Part shown: one piece after another, positions 59,301 through 64,000 of the stretch
Layout of the letters: the number at the start of each line of letters is the position of its first letter
Numbering within the stretch: the stretch's first letter is position 1
Assembly (NCBI GenBank): GCA_963575645.1
Contig: OY754476.1
Span: 2,356,001 to 2,420,000 of the forward strand
Reading direction: 5' to 3'
Origin: Xanthostigma xanthostigma
Lineage: Eukaryota; Arthropoda; Insecta; Raphidioptera; Raphidiidae
DNA: 64,000 bases
Notes under the pieces: model-generated
The model's input: only the letters and a program-made list of their open reading frames with translations
What the model was told of the DNA's origin: nothing
The model's database searches: none
Translations under genes and position numbers: made by a program

Positions 59301-61113
59301 ATTTGGTTTCAAGTTTCGCGGATACGGATTTTAACTTTCTTAGAGTACGCGGCGGTAAATATTCCGCATCGACCTTTGGAAAGAGACTATCTGTTATGGG
59401 AAAAAGTTATTGACCTCTTTAAGAGTTAACTCTCATAACAGATTGTCTCTTTCCAAAGATCGATGTGCAATATCTCATTATAAAGATAGTTTTTTAGTAC
59501 CTTTGAGTTATGTACTATTGGTATGGTACTCACTACGATAAATGTTTGCAATATAAAGGTGACAAATACGATTTAAAAAAAATAACCTGAATGGAATTTA
59601 ACAGTTTTTCATTATTACCTAATCACCTATACCTATATATAAAATTTCATCTATGAATTGAAAATTAATAAGGTAAAAGTTCCGCCAAAAACTAACGGAT
59701 ATGGATCTTTCTTCTCTCTCGGATATCCGCGGATACGGATATCCGGCACATCACTAAATAATACTAAGACAAAATAATATTTTTAGAACCCTTCAGTCTA
59801 TCGCTTTCGTCACTATTATTAGTTTTTGACTTTATAGCCTATTTAGAAAAAAATCTTTGTAAACAAGCAAATAAACATTCTTGTGACGAAAGCGATAGCT
59901 ATGAAACAGCTACAAGTAAGAATAGCTACATGCTCATTTTGTATAGCGTCTCCCCCCCCAACCACTACGTTGGGGCCCTTTACTACAGAGACAGCTAGCA
60001 GAAACAAGAATATTCTTTGGGGCTCGGAAATGGCGCACAACAACACAATCTTTGGCAATCCTTCATCATTCAGTATCACTCGACTTGACAAAGGTACTGT
60101 AAACCCTATTTACTTTTCTCTTTTAATCATAACACGGGAGATTCAGTAAACATTGACCAGTTACTCCGAAAGACTATGGCCATTGAGGATAAGTAATCGA
60201 TACCTAGATATAACATTACTTAATATTCCACAGTGATGTTCAGTGATTTTTTACGTGGCAAACGATTTGATTTCATGAAACTGTGCTCAATAGTCTACGT
60301 TCAGGAGTAGCTAGACTATAAGGGTGGTTAAATGACTCAGGACAGATGATCAATGCATACAAAAGATTTATTTTGTGCCACCTCCGCCAGTTCCATGAAA
60401 CTTTAGTCAATGTTTTGGGAATGATTAAGACCACATGATCTACCGTTGTATAAAATACGTAAACTATTTAATGTAAAGAAAAACTATAAATATAGATTGA
60501 AGGAGATTTATTTGGTTGAGGAACAATAAAAATAAGATTTACCAAAGTATCGCTTGTGGCCAACGTTTCGAAAATTATATTTACCATCTCAACTTGAATT
60601 GAGGCCCTAAAGTTGAAAATATAATTTTCGAAACGTTGGCCACAAGCGATACTTTGGTAAAGCTTATTTCTATTGTTCGGTGTTCCTCAACCAAATAAAT
60701 CTCCTTTAATACATATTTTGGAACAAAACTTCTACTAATAAAAATATAGATGAAAAAAATACCAAGTCATGGCAGCGAATCGGGGAAGACCTGTAACAAT
60801 ACTGGTACAATATAATGATTATAATATTTTAATAATCTTTAGGGTCAAAATTTCTGTCCAATTTAAACGAAATTGACAACACTGATCAAAAATCTCATCT
60901 GGAAGCAGACAGCAAAGGTGGTGGAGCGGCGTATGAATGGCCTTCCTTAGAAGATGGTTCCTCAAGTAATAATATTTATTAAATTAATGATAAAACTAGA
61001 CATTACATAATAAATGATGAATTGTTCTTTTAGGTGCTACGAGACCTGAACTAATTCTCATCAACATTGTCTTATGTTTTGGTGTGACATTAAGATGGCG
61101 GATGCATCATTAA
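32486..61113 (+). CDS. Three-Ig-domain neural adhesion protein, DIP/lachesin family (nine coding exons)
   Basis: Exons 32486-32603, 39177-39298, 42438-42645, 48755-48913, 51526-51654, 53698-53991, 59947-60093, 60843-60965 and 61034-61113 join in phase to a 459-residue protein. Residues 1-33 form a basic-hydrophobic signal peptide. Ig1 (about 50-149) pairs Cys71 with Cys132; Ig2 (150-245) Cys175 with Cys226; Ig3 (246-343) Cys269 with Cys327. Each has the DxGxYxC motif or a close variant. Family signatures include HNHVITRNPRISVSHD, WKRDDNSK, GVPPTVSKRIKVSVDFPPM and KNPRGETDG, as in Drosophila Dpr-interacting proteins of the eta/theta/iota/zeta group. A Thr/Pro/Ser-rich, low-conservation linker and a short hydrophobic end (440-453) follow, consistent with GPI attachment. 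DIPs bind Dpr proteins on partner neurons in synaptic matching. Which paralogue this is cannot be decided. Confidence 0.93.
33477..34249. mobile_element. hAT-type element (TAGTGATGTGCCGGAT family) with nested repeat
   Basis: Ends TAGTGATGTGCCGGAT and GATCCGGCACATCACTA. Flanks ATATTTAC and GTATTTAC make a 7/8 duplication. It has an internal inverted repeat around CTTTGGAAAGAGAC. The second copy at 59243-59756 lacks the nested repeat at 33671-33925. No transposase. Confidence 0.85.
33671..33925. repeat. Dispersed repeat (GACGTGATAACGTC family), copy 2, nested
   Basis: Same sequence as 18961-19210 apart from an internal rearrangement in which AAGTGTAACGTTCCG is repeated. It interrupts the hAT element at a T-rich site that is uninterrupted in the sister copy at 59243. 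Confidence 0.78.
34343..34560 (+). repeat. tRNA-Gln-like SINE candidate
   Basis: GGTGTAACGGTTAGTGTGCT (A box), loop TTTTGAA (anticodon TTG, Gln) and CAGTTCGAAACC (B box) resemble tRNA-Gln. The stems are degenerate. The following text CGGTTCAGCCGTTCTCAAGT is common at the ends of retroposons. Boundaries uncertain. Confidence 0.45.
34742..34796. repeat. Short relic of hAT MITE (CAAGGGCGTAGATA family)
   Basis: Both ends of the family, CAAGGGCGTAGATATGG and CTATCTACGCCATTG, lie within 55 bp with almost no interior, so it is internally deleted. Confidence 0.6.
34893..35344 (+). mobile_element. tRNA-derived SINE with (ATT)n tail
   Basis: The head has an A-box-like segment GTAGCGGTGAGAGC, a GACTCGCATTCGAGAG arm and an exact B box GGTTCGAATCCC. 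The unique body has TGGCCATCTCGTTGAGG and GCCATGGCCGATTACC, and the end is (ATT)n at 35308-35344. This layout is that of insect tRNA-class SINEs. A target-site duplication was not clear. The minus-strand reading frame across it is not a gene. Confidence 0.8.
35345..35971. other. Intron DNA, nothing recognised
   Basis: Part of DIP intron 1 without coding or repeat boundaries that can be supported. Confidence 0.4.
35972..36675. mobile_element. Foldback element with ACTAGT palindromes and transposase-like relic
   Basis: Arms of about 180-190 bp (35972-36153 and 36484-36675) pair with few differences; ends TATACCCGAATTCGGTCAAT and ATTGACCGAATTCGGGTATA. Palindromic ACTAGT cores recur about seven times. 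The centre has two short frames, MQDEFESQLVRLLEASET and, after a frame change, NKANLLKAELKPLSAKQYRR, that look like a broken N-terminus of an integrase-type transposase. The centre-frame identification is tentative. Confidence 0.6.
37536..37730. repeat. Dispersed repeat (GACGTGATAACGTC family), copy 3, reversed and truncated
   Basis: Begins TTGGTTGTCTGTGAAGTCGG and runs in reverse through ACGTGATAACGTC to AACGTGACACTT, where it stops at the border of the element at 37733. Confidence 0.72.
37733..38239. repeat. Foldback with tandem CACCCCGGAATT units
   Basis: Arms CACCTGGTTTTTTGGCTCTA and TAGAGCCAAAAAACCAGGTG frame the element. Between them, 37834-38042, are repeated units made of TTCGCATACCCGTTTATCGT and TCACCCCGGAATTAC, partly with ~36-bp spacing. 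The same unit block is at 23817-23905. Confidence 0.7.
39177..39298 (+). CDS. DIP exon 2 (Ig1, first half)
   Basis: The acceptor TTGTTTCAG ends at 39176. It encodes DPIFTDVIQNQTVPAGRNV then KLACSVKNLGHYK, with the first Ig1 cysteine and an N-glycosylation site (NQT). The donor is GCAAGA rather than GT. Confidence 0.92.
40131..40392. mobile_element. hAT-like element (GGCCCG-type ends)
   Basis: Starts CAGGCCTGAGCAAATGGCGG and ends AATGTGGCCCCTG, with GTGGACCGG and GTCCACGG inside. The ends resemble hAT; no clear 8-bp duplication was found. Confidence 0.5.
40664..41226. repeat. Very long inverted repeat, arms of about 230-270 bp
   Basis: The best-paired arms are 40702-40935 and 40950-41182 with a 14-bp loop, and weaker pairing reaches 40664 and 41226. 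Arms contain AGAAGCCATTTTGTATGTGG and its reverse complement, and AAGCTTAGAACATTTTA and its reverse complement. No open frame. Confidence 0.82.
41606..42245. repeat. Second long inverted repeat, arms of about 230-280 bp
   Basis: Arms 41606-41884 and 42015-42245, from CGGAAAAGAAGGTCATTTTT to GACCTTCTTTTCCGG, and AGTACTTGTCATAG to CTATGACAAGTACT near the centre. Central loop 41885-42014. It ends 190 bp before DIP exon 3. Confidence 0.8.
42438..42645 (+). CDS. DIP exon 3 (Ig1, second half)
   Basis: The acceptor TTTTCAG ends at 42437 and the donor GTAATT follows. VAWMHYEQSAILSVHNHVIT leads to DKGRYMCQINT, with the second Ig1 cysteine. Confidence 0.95.
42966..43163 (+). pseudogene. Truncated MADF-domain protein of Harbinger element
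   Basis: A 65-residue frame starting MTEILTEREVLGEVLALYKD continues FPCLWDLSDKLYCNRDARNN, matching the first half of the MADF DNA-binding domain (hydrophobic helix, CLW, Y..RDxR..A). It loses the rest of the domain after about residue 50. Interpreted as the DNA-binding partner gene of the transposon. Confidence 0.6.
43167..43302 (-). pseudogene. N-terminal fragment of Harbinger transposase (nuclease)
   Basis: On the minus strand, from 43302, the frame reads MVWRNIMPPIKRAKIAFALA and TTRKKRKEWAKVYLKDLDEF, then SHMKLIKSLDSEN. The Arg/Lys-rich, Trp-containing start is that of HARBI1-like nucleases. The catalytic part is absent; after about residue 50 the frame runs through the antisense of the MADF fragment. 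Confidence 0.55.
44856..45378. mobile_element. PIF/Harbinger-type MITE, copy B (reverse orientation)
   Basis: Starts AGGTGGCACTTCACATGG and ends CCATGTGAAGTGCCGGCA, flanked by TAA (44853-44855, 45379-45381). Full-length counterpart of 3017-3528 in the Rab6 intron. Confidence 0.85.
45709..46026. mobile_element. TA-inserting MITE (ACGCGCCACG family), copy 2
   Basis: Left GTACGCGCCACGAATC and right GATCCGTGGCACGTACTA; interior matches the copy at 16500-16816 with a 14-bp difference (AAACGGCTCTAAAA motif present here and in copy 3). Confidence 0.75.
46614..46809 (-). pseudogene. Broken N-terminus of Harbinger nuclease
   Basis: On the minus strand one frame reads MAVADAICLWMLYRRRQRHR then KNRKYWVHPNF before a stop; the adjacent frame continues ITSSLYITLYPSLRNYEPKF and FNYYF. 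RKYWVHP followed by LYPSLRNYEPKFFNY is the start of HARBI1-type transposases. A frameshift and the loss of the catalytic domain make it a relic. Confidence 0.6.
46875..47085. repeat. Inverted repeat with ~95-bp arms
   Basis: Arms 46875-46969 and 46990-47085 share CACGCTTTATATCGGACTAA and its reverse complement. The loop is about 20 bp. Confidence 0.8.
47111..47690. repeat. Tandem array of four near-identical units
   Basis: Units start near 47111, 47227, 47384 and 47533. A core of about 107 bp, from AAAAGAATTTATTAATCCTG to CAAATTAATCAG, is the same in all four as read by eye. The spacing varies (about 116, 157, 149) because units 2-4 have an additional ACTTCGGGAAATTGGTGAAA segment. TACATACATA runs follow the last unit. 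Confidence 0.88.
48755..48913 (+). CDS. DIP exon 4 (Ig2, first half)
   Basis: The acceptor TATTTTAG ends at 48754. VPPNIDDSASSSDVIVHENA starts Ig2; NVTLTCKATG carries its first cysteine and an N-glycosylation site; WKRDDNSK follows. Phase-1 donor GTATAT. Confidence 0.94.
50060..50514. mobile_element. Tc1/pogo-like MITE (CGATTTACACGG family)
   Basis: Ends CACCCATCCCCCGATTTACA and GTAAATCGGGGGATAGGTG, ~26 bp inverted repeats, with TA at both sides (50058-50059, 50515-50516). Additional internal TTTACACGG motifs recur subterminally. Confidence 0.82.
50861..51267. mobile_element. GC-rich MITE with GCGGGTCACACTA ends
   Basis: 13-bp perfect inverted ends GCGGGTCACACTA/TAGTGTGACCCGC, interior rich in CAGCGGC/GCCGCTG. 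It stands out by base composition from the AT-rich intron. No duplication of target site recognised; family unclear. The minus frames inside are not genes. Confidence 0.65.
51526..51654 (+). CDS. DIP exon 5 (Ig2, second half)
   Basis: The acceptor TTTTTTAG ends at 51525. It encodes ISRLDMGAYLCIATNGVPPT and KRIKVSVD, the strongest family signature. Donor GTAAGT. Confidence 0.95.
51717..51823. repeat. Hairpin with ~45-bp arms
   Basis: Arms from TTTGCTGCGGGGCAACGGTA and TACCGTTGCCCCACAGCAAA, continuing through GTAAGTATAG and CTATACTTAC. Confidence 0.75.
52748..53319. mobile_element. Tc1/mariner-type element, internally deleted
   Basis: Ends CAGTATGTAAACGCGTAAGG and CCTTACGTGTTTACATACTG, with inverted repeats running over 50 bp (…TAGGGAAATTA…), flanked by TA (52746-52747, 53320-53321). 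It retains a fragment of DDE transposase on the minus strand. Confidence 0.88.
52980..53170 (-). pseudogene. Fragment of Tc1/mariner-like DDE transposase
   Basis: The minus strand reads FFINGTLNSQKYLNMVLDQI, then PPI, and further VIAVRQFLNEMFPNRW. The INGTLNSQKYL and RQFLNEMFPNRW stretches match the middle to end of the DDE domain of insect mariner-like transposases, with the DxxPxH region between them altered or lost. It stops soon after in AT-rich sequence. Confidence 0.6.
53364..53679. mobile_element. TA-inserting MITE (ACGCGCCACG family), copy 3, next to DIP exon 6
   Basis: Left AATACGCGCCACGAATC and right TTTTAGATCTGTGGCATC; same interior as 16500 and 45709. The right terminal repeat is more diverged than the left. 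It ends 18 bp before the exon. Confidence 0.75.
53698..53991 (+). CDS. DIP exon 6 (complete Ig3)
   Basis: The acceptor TTTTTCAG ends at 53697. PPMLWIPHQLVGAP, then EAHPTSLNYWTR and IYKCVAKNPRGETDGTIRLY, make up the whole third Ig domain. Its acceptor is 18 bp from a MITE end. Confidence 0.95.
54179..55297. mobile_element. hAT element with perfect 8-bp duplication
   Basis: Ends CAGCGTTGCCAGACG and CTGGCAACGCTG. ATTCCAGG is on both sides (54171-54178, 55298-55305). Internal CCCGCTTTT motifs near both ends. It is itself interrupted by a foldback element (54456-54992). No transposase recognised. Confidence 0.88.
54456..54992. mobile_element. Foldback MITE with 83-bp terminal inverted repeats
   Basis: Arms 54456-54538 and 54910-54992, from AATTATTAATAAGAATCGCA, pair with about one mismatch. 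Flanking TTTTGAGATTTT occurs on both sides (about 54417 and 54990), which may mark a target duplication. Confidence 0.8.
56605..56631 (+). repeat. (ATT)n microsatellite, possible SINE tail
   Basis: About nine ATT units after GTACTAATAAAG; preceded by CTGTGGCTGAACCTCGCC. This resembles the end of a retroposon but no head was recognised. Confidence 0.55.
58140..58640. repeat. Tandem array, 154-bp unit, ~3.2 copies
   Basis: The marker ATTTTGAGTCAGCTGTATTG occurs at 58163, 58317 and 58471, exactly 154 bp apart. Units contain GTAAAGCGGCTAAATTTTGA and CGGCGGATGTTCGTTCAGTC and differ by only a few bases. A partial fourth unit ends near 58640. Confidence 0.92.
59243..59756. mobile_element. hAT-type MITE (TAGTGATGTGCCGGAT family), uninterrupted copy
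   Basis: Ends TAGTGATGTGCCGGATCG and ATATCCGGCACATCACTA. Flanks AATATTAC and AATAATAC are a 7/8 duplication. Reverse-oriented relative to 33477-34249, without its nested repeat. Confidence 0.87.
59947..60093 (+). CDS. DIP exon 7 (Ser/Thr/Pro linker)
   Basis: The acceptor TTTGTATAG ends at 59946, the phase-1 join gives TSPPPTTTLGPFTTETASRN, as in other DIPs after Ig3. The donor GTACTG follows. The linker is poorly conserved in the family, so this exon rests on phase, splice sites and composition. Confidence 0.78.
60497..60709. repeat. Inverted repeat with ~90-bp arms in DIP intron 7
   Basis: Arms 60497-60582 and 60617-60709, with GGAGATTTATTTGGTTGAGG and its reverse complement at the ends, and CGTTTCGAAAATTATATTT near the centre. 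Loop ~34 bp. The intron (60094-60842) is only 749 bp. Confidence 0.82.
60843..60965 (+). CDS. DIP exon 8 (linker)
   Basis: The acceptor ATCTTTAG ends at 60842 and the donor GTAATA follows. It encodes an acidic linker ending WPSLEDGSS. Phase matches both neighbours, and the last intron is only 68 bp, which supports the model. Confidence 0.72.
61034..61113 (+). CDS. DIP exon 9 (hydrophobic C-terminus, stop)
   Basis: The acceptor TTCTTTTAG ends at 61033. It encodes ATRPELILINIVLCFGVTLR, WRMHH and TAA. The ~14-residue hydrophobic run near the end and the lack of a cytoplasmic tail suggest a GPI signal, though the two arginines at its end are unusual for one. Confidence 0.78.
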
Positions 61114-61431
61114 CAAATTCTCCCATCATTAAACTCTCCTCATTTCAGTTTTGTCATGTTGGCAACTGGAACTTTTATTACTCTTAAAAAAAGAAATATA
61201 CGTACGAACGAAAAAATTACTATTTTATCTCAAATTTGTAGGTGGAATTTTATTGAATTTAGTAATATTTAAGTATAACAAATAAGACGGTTTGTTATGT
61301 GATACGGAGTGAAAAATGTTAAACTGAAATATTCGCCAAATTATTCTTGATTTGGAGACATGTTTTGTTCGAAAATATTCCCTATTAAATTTTTATGTTG
61401 CTTCGGATTAACCGACCTACACACATTCCTC

Positions 61432-61819
61432 AAGGTTTGCGAACCTGGAACCCGGGGGACATTTTGAAACATATAGTAGATGTTTCCAATCTTTCTCTAG
61501 CACGTCTAAAGCCCATTGTCCATATACCGATTTTATCATGAGATGTCATGTTCGGCGTTTTAGTAGATCCTTCAAACATTCTTTTAAAGGCAAAGTGCCA
61601 GTGAAACAATGAAACGAGTTCGTTCCGCCGAACATGTTTCACGGAAACATGTCTCCTCAACAAAGGAAACTTTTCACGTTTGTTTCGTCTTTGGAACTGT
61701 TTTGCATAAGCCTAGTAATTACCCGTAGGCCGTAAGTAAGAAAGACTGCTGCCGATAAGTTCAACGGAAAACACCTACTTACCGTGAACATGGTTCATGA
61801 ACTAAGTTCGCAAACCTTA
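61432..61819. repeat. MITE-like element with AAGGTTTGCGAAC ends
   Basis: 13-bp perfect inverted ends AAGGTTTGCGAAC/GTTCGCAAACCTT about 390 bp apart. The 61430-61663 minus frame inside matches nothing. No duplication of target site seen; no second copy in the window. Confidence 0.5.
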
Positions 61820-62308
61820 CTACCATTTTTATATGTTAGTCATTTTAAAATGACGTATATAATGATTTAAATATTAAATAGTGATATCACCAAACTATTT
61901 TTGCATTTTAAATCAGCAAACGTGTTCCTTTTATTTTTTGGAAGTATTTTCAAACAGAATGTGGACACAGATCAAATTGTCAAATGGCATTGGGTCATGA
62001 AAATAAGATACCTAAAATTTGTGGTTGACATTATTTTCATATTAAAAATATTTTTTGACTGCTATGTATATTAATTATTATTAATACATAAATGAAGAAG
62101 TATTGACTATAAAAATGCTGTTGATTTTTTTTAAAGATTGGTATATTGTTGTTATTGAATACATGTTCCTTTTTTTCGAGTCTTTACAGGACTTTTTAAT
62201 ATTTATTATAGCAATAATAATTGCAATACTGATTCTCCTAGCATTTTAAATCTGCTGACAGCGTGGATAGAAAAGACTCTAATGTAACGATATAATTATT
62301 AATAATAG

Positions 62309-62314
62309 AATAAA
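62309..62314 (+). terminator. Candidate polyadenylation signal for DIP gene
   Basis: AATAAA about 1.2 kb after the stop; another is at 62383-62388. Common by chance in AT-rich DNA. Confidence 0.3.
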
Positions 62315-64000
62315 AAAGAGATCCAAAAATATAAATGATGTCTCTAACCATGTTTTATATTGCTCTCTGTTTATCCTGTGTTAATAAATTTGGATTAGTA
62401 AATATTAAGTATTTTCGTTTTTATAAATAACTTTAAAGAGAATTATGAATCGTTTTTATACTTAGACAATTAATAATTTTAATACAAATGGACATTAACC
62501 AAGGTGATTCTGGACAAGAGAATGGTGAACTATTTTTAAAAATAAAATTTGCCAGCCAACTAGATTATTAATTTACTTTTTAAAGACAATTATTTTTGTT
62601 GTATAGTCAAATTATAAAAATATTTATAAATTGATTATTTTTTTAAACTGAATTTAAAAAAATATATTTTATAAAATTATGTAAGCACATTTTATGTGTA
62701 TAGAATCTTTTGTATTTATTTTGAAGCAGTTATTTTAGAAAAAGTCTAACTTTTTAATAATTGATAAGGTGTGGTAAATATTTATTTAACTATATTCAAT
62801 AATATACAGATTAAATTACTAATATTCTAATTACTAATTGAAAGATGTTTATATGACCTAATGTCGCTTACTTTTAATAATTTACGCTTGGACGTATTCA
62901 AGGTGTAATTATTAGAATTTGCTGAAAAAATAGAGAAGATTACTTTTCAAAATGACGCACACTTGATTTTGAAAAAAAAAACTTTCCACCATAGACGTTT
63001 TTCGTTAATTTAGCGTTATTTGCCTCTACAACCCCGCGCTATTAAAAAAATCCATTTGTTAAAATTACGGTACCCAAACTTAAAGTTATAATCGAGGAAA
63101 TTAGAGAGGGGGAGACTAAACTCCAAGCTCGAAGTTGAGAGAAAAAAACGCCGATATACCAGGTCACACTCACGCAGCGAGCGTGTGTTTCTGCGCAGAG
63201 TACCTCATTGAATATTGTGCGCAGATTCGAGAACTCTAGCAGCATCGCCTGGTATACTGCCTTATTTTCTCTCAGGCGGCCAATGCTAACATTAACACGA
63301 TAGAAGTCATATGAAAGTTAATCCTGACACCTAGACGGCATGGACTGCAAGATGTCGGGGATAATTTAATGTTATTTATATTATTACACTAAATGAAATT
63401 CTATTACCAGCGTCATTAACTTGAAAAGTGACCTCCTTAAGACTATTTGTTCAATTTTCTTACAAATATATAGATACTGTAATGTTTTATATACATTTTA
63501 CATTGTAAGACGGAGGGGTTTTTATGTGTATTTATTGATATCGATATGTTACTGTTATTAACAAATATTTGATTTAGATCTTAGATTTATTAGATGTCTT
63601 ATGAAATTATTATCTAAAATATACTATTATTACAGTCTTTTTATTTATTTAAGATGATTCTATGGCATTATATATTTGTTTTTTTCACCATAAAAGTGTT
63701 ACCGATAAGCGGCAGATCAGATTTTTGAGATTGTTTCTGAAATTTTTATTCAAAATCGTAAAATTTGATATTATATTTCGCTCAGACTACCTTAGACTAC
63801 CTTACTAACCTTATTAAACATTTTAAATAATAGGAATGAATAGCTATAGTTTGCTATTGTATTATGGAACACTCATTGTTGACATTATAATGTAATATTA
63901 GAAAAGAAAATATGATTCAAACGATGTCACTGTCGGGACAGTAAGCTGTAAATCAAAGTTTATTCCTTGTTAGACTCCATAATAAAATCCTCGATAAAAC

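Larger units (their letters stand above)
53992..59946 (+). other. DIP intron 6 (6.0 kb)
   Basis: Contains the nested element set 54039-55412, an ATT microsatellite at 56605-56631, the 154-bp tandem array and a hAT MITE at 59243. 55413-58139 and 58640-59242 have no gene recognised. A retroposon-like fragment (ATTTTTGACCCAC-type motifs) may lie at 56883-57310. Confidence 0.6.
61114..64000 (+). other. DIP 3' UTR and flanking DNA
   Basis: No further gene is recognised. Candidate AATAAA signals are at 62309 and 62383. A MITE-like element is at 61432-61819. Around 63120-63265 there are imperfect inverted motifs GATATACCAGG/CCTGGTATAC that may mark another small element. Confidence 0.5.

Noticed and set aside
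59843..60149. Minus-strand 82-residue hydrophobic frame
   Set aside because: It is the antisense of DIP exon 7, whose splice sites and phase support the plus strand.

Overview
The window is a piece of an AT-rich, transposon-laden animal genome, almost certainly an insect. The evidence is spliced genes with GT-AG (once GC-AG) introns, insect-type neural cell-surface immunoglobulin exons, and dense non-autonomous DNA transposons (hAT, PIF/Harbinger, pogo/Tc1-mariner, Helitron) plus tRNA-derived SINEs with ATT-rich tails. A hemipteran or other hemimetabolous insect is possible, but the sequence alone does not fix the order. Nothing bacterial, plasmid-like or viral was recognised.

Three protein-coding genes can be supported, all on the + strand. 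(1) 191-4594: the last five coding exons of the Golgi small GTPase Rab6; its first exon(s) lie upstream of the window. (2) 24821-25732: a two-exon gene for a 77-residue homologue of zinc finger protein 706. (3) 32486-61113: a nine-exon, roughly 28.6-kb gene for a 459-residue three-immunoglobulin-domain protein of the Dpr-interacting protein (DIP)/lachesin family, with signal peptide and a short hydrophobic tail suggesting a GPI anchor. Codon phase is consistent across every junction in all three gene models. The genes are unrelated in function and look like ordinary neighbours rather than a pathway.

Most of the rest is repeats. Between Rab6 and ZNF706 (about 4.6-24.8 kb), between ZNF706 and DIP (25.9-32.5 kb) and in the DIP introns there are several MITE families, many with recognisable target-site duplications: hAT-type with 8-bp duplications (6628, 9251, 14526, 17169, 18610, 33477, 54179, 59243), PIF/Harbinger-type with TTA duplications (3017, 42737, 44856, 46315), and pogo/Tc1-type with TA duplications (8639, 18114, 20899, 22576, 50060, 52748). 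Two Harbinger elements and one mariner-like element keep fragments of transposase reading frames. Several very long inverted repeats sit in DIP introns, and two tandem arrays (about 154-bp units at 58.14 kb; near-identical units at 47.1 kb) look recently amplified.

No clearly new gene system was found. The observations most worth following are the GC-AG intron in the Ig1 domain, a MITE whose terminal repeat ends 18 bp before a DIP exon and may supply its branch point, a natural empty-site/filled-site pair that proves one repeat family mobile, and foldback elements in the DIP introns that could form long double-stranded stretches in the pre-mRNA.
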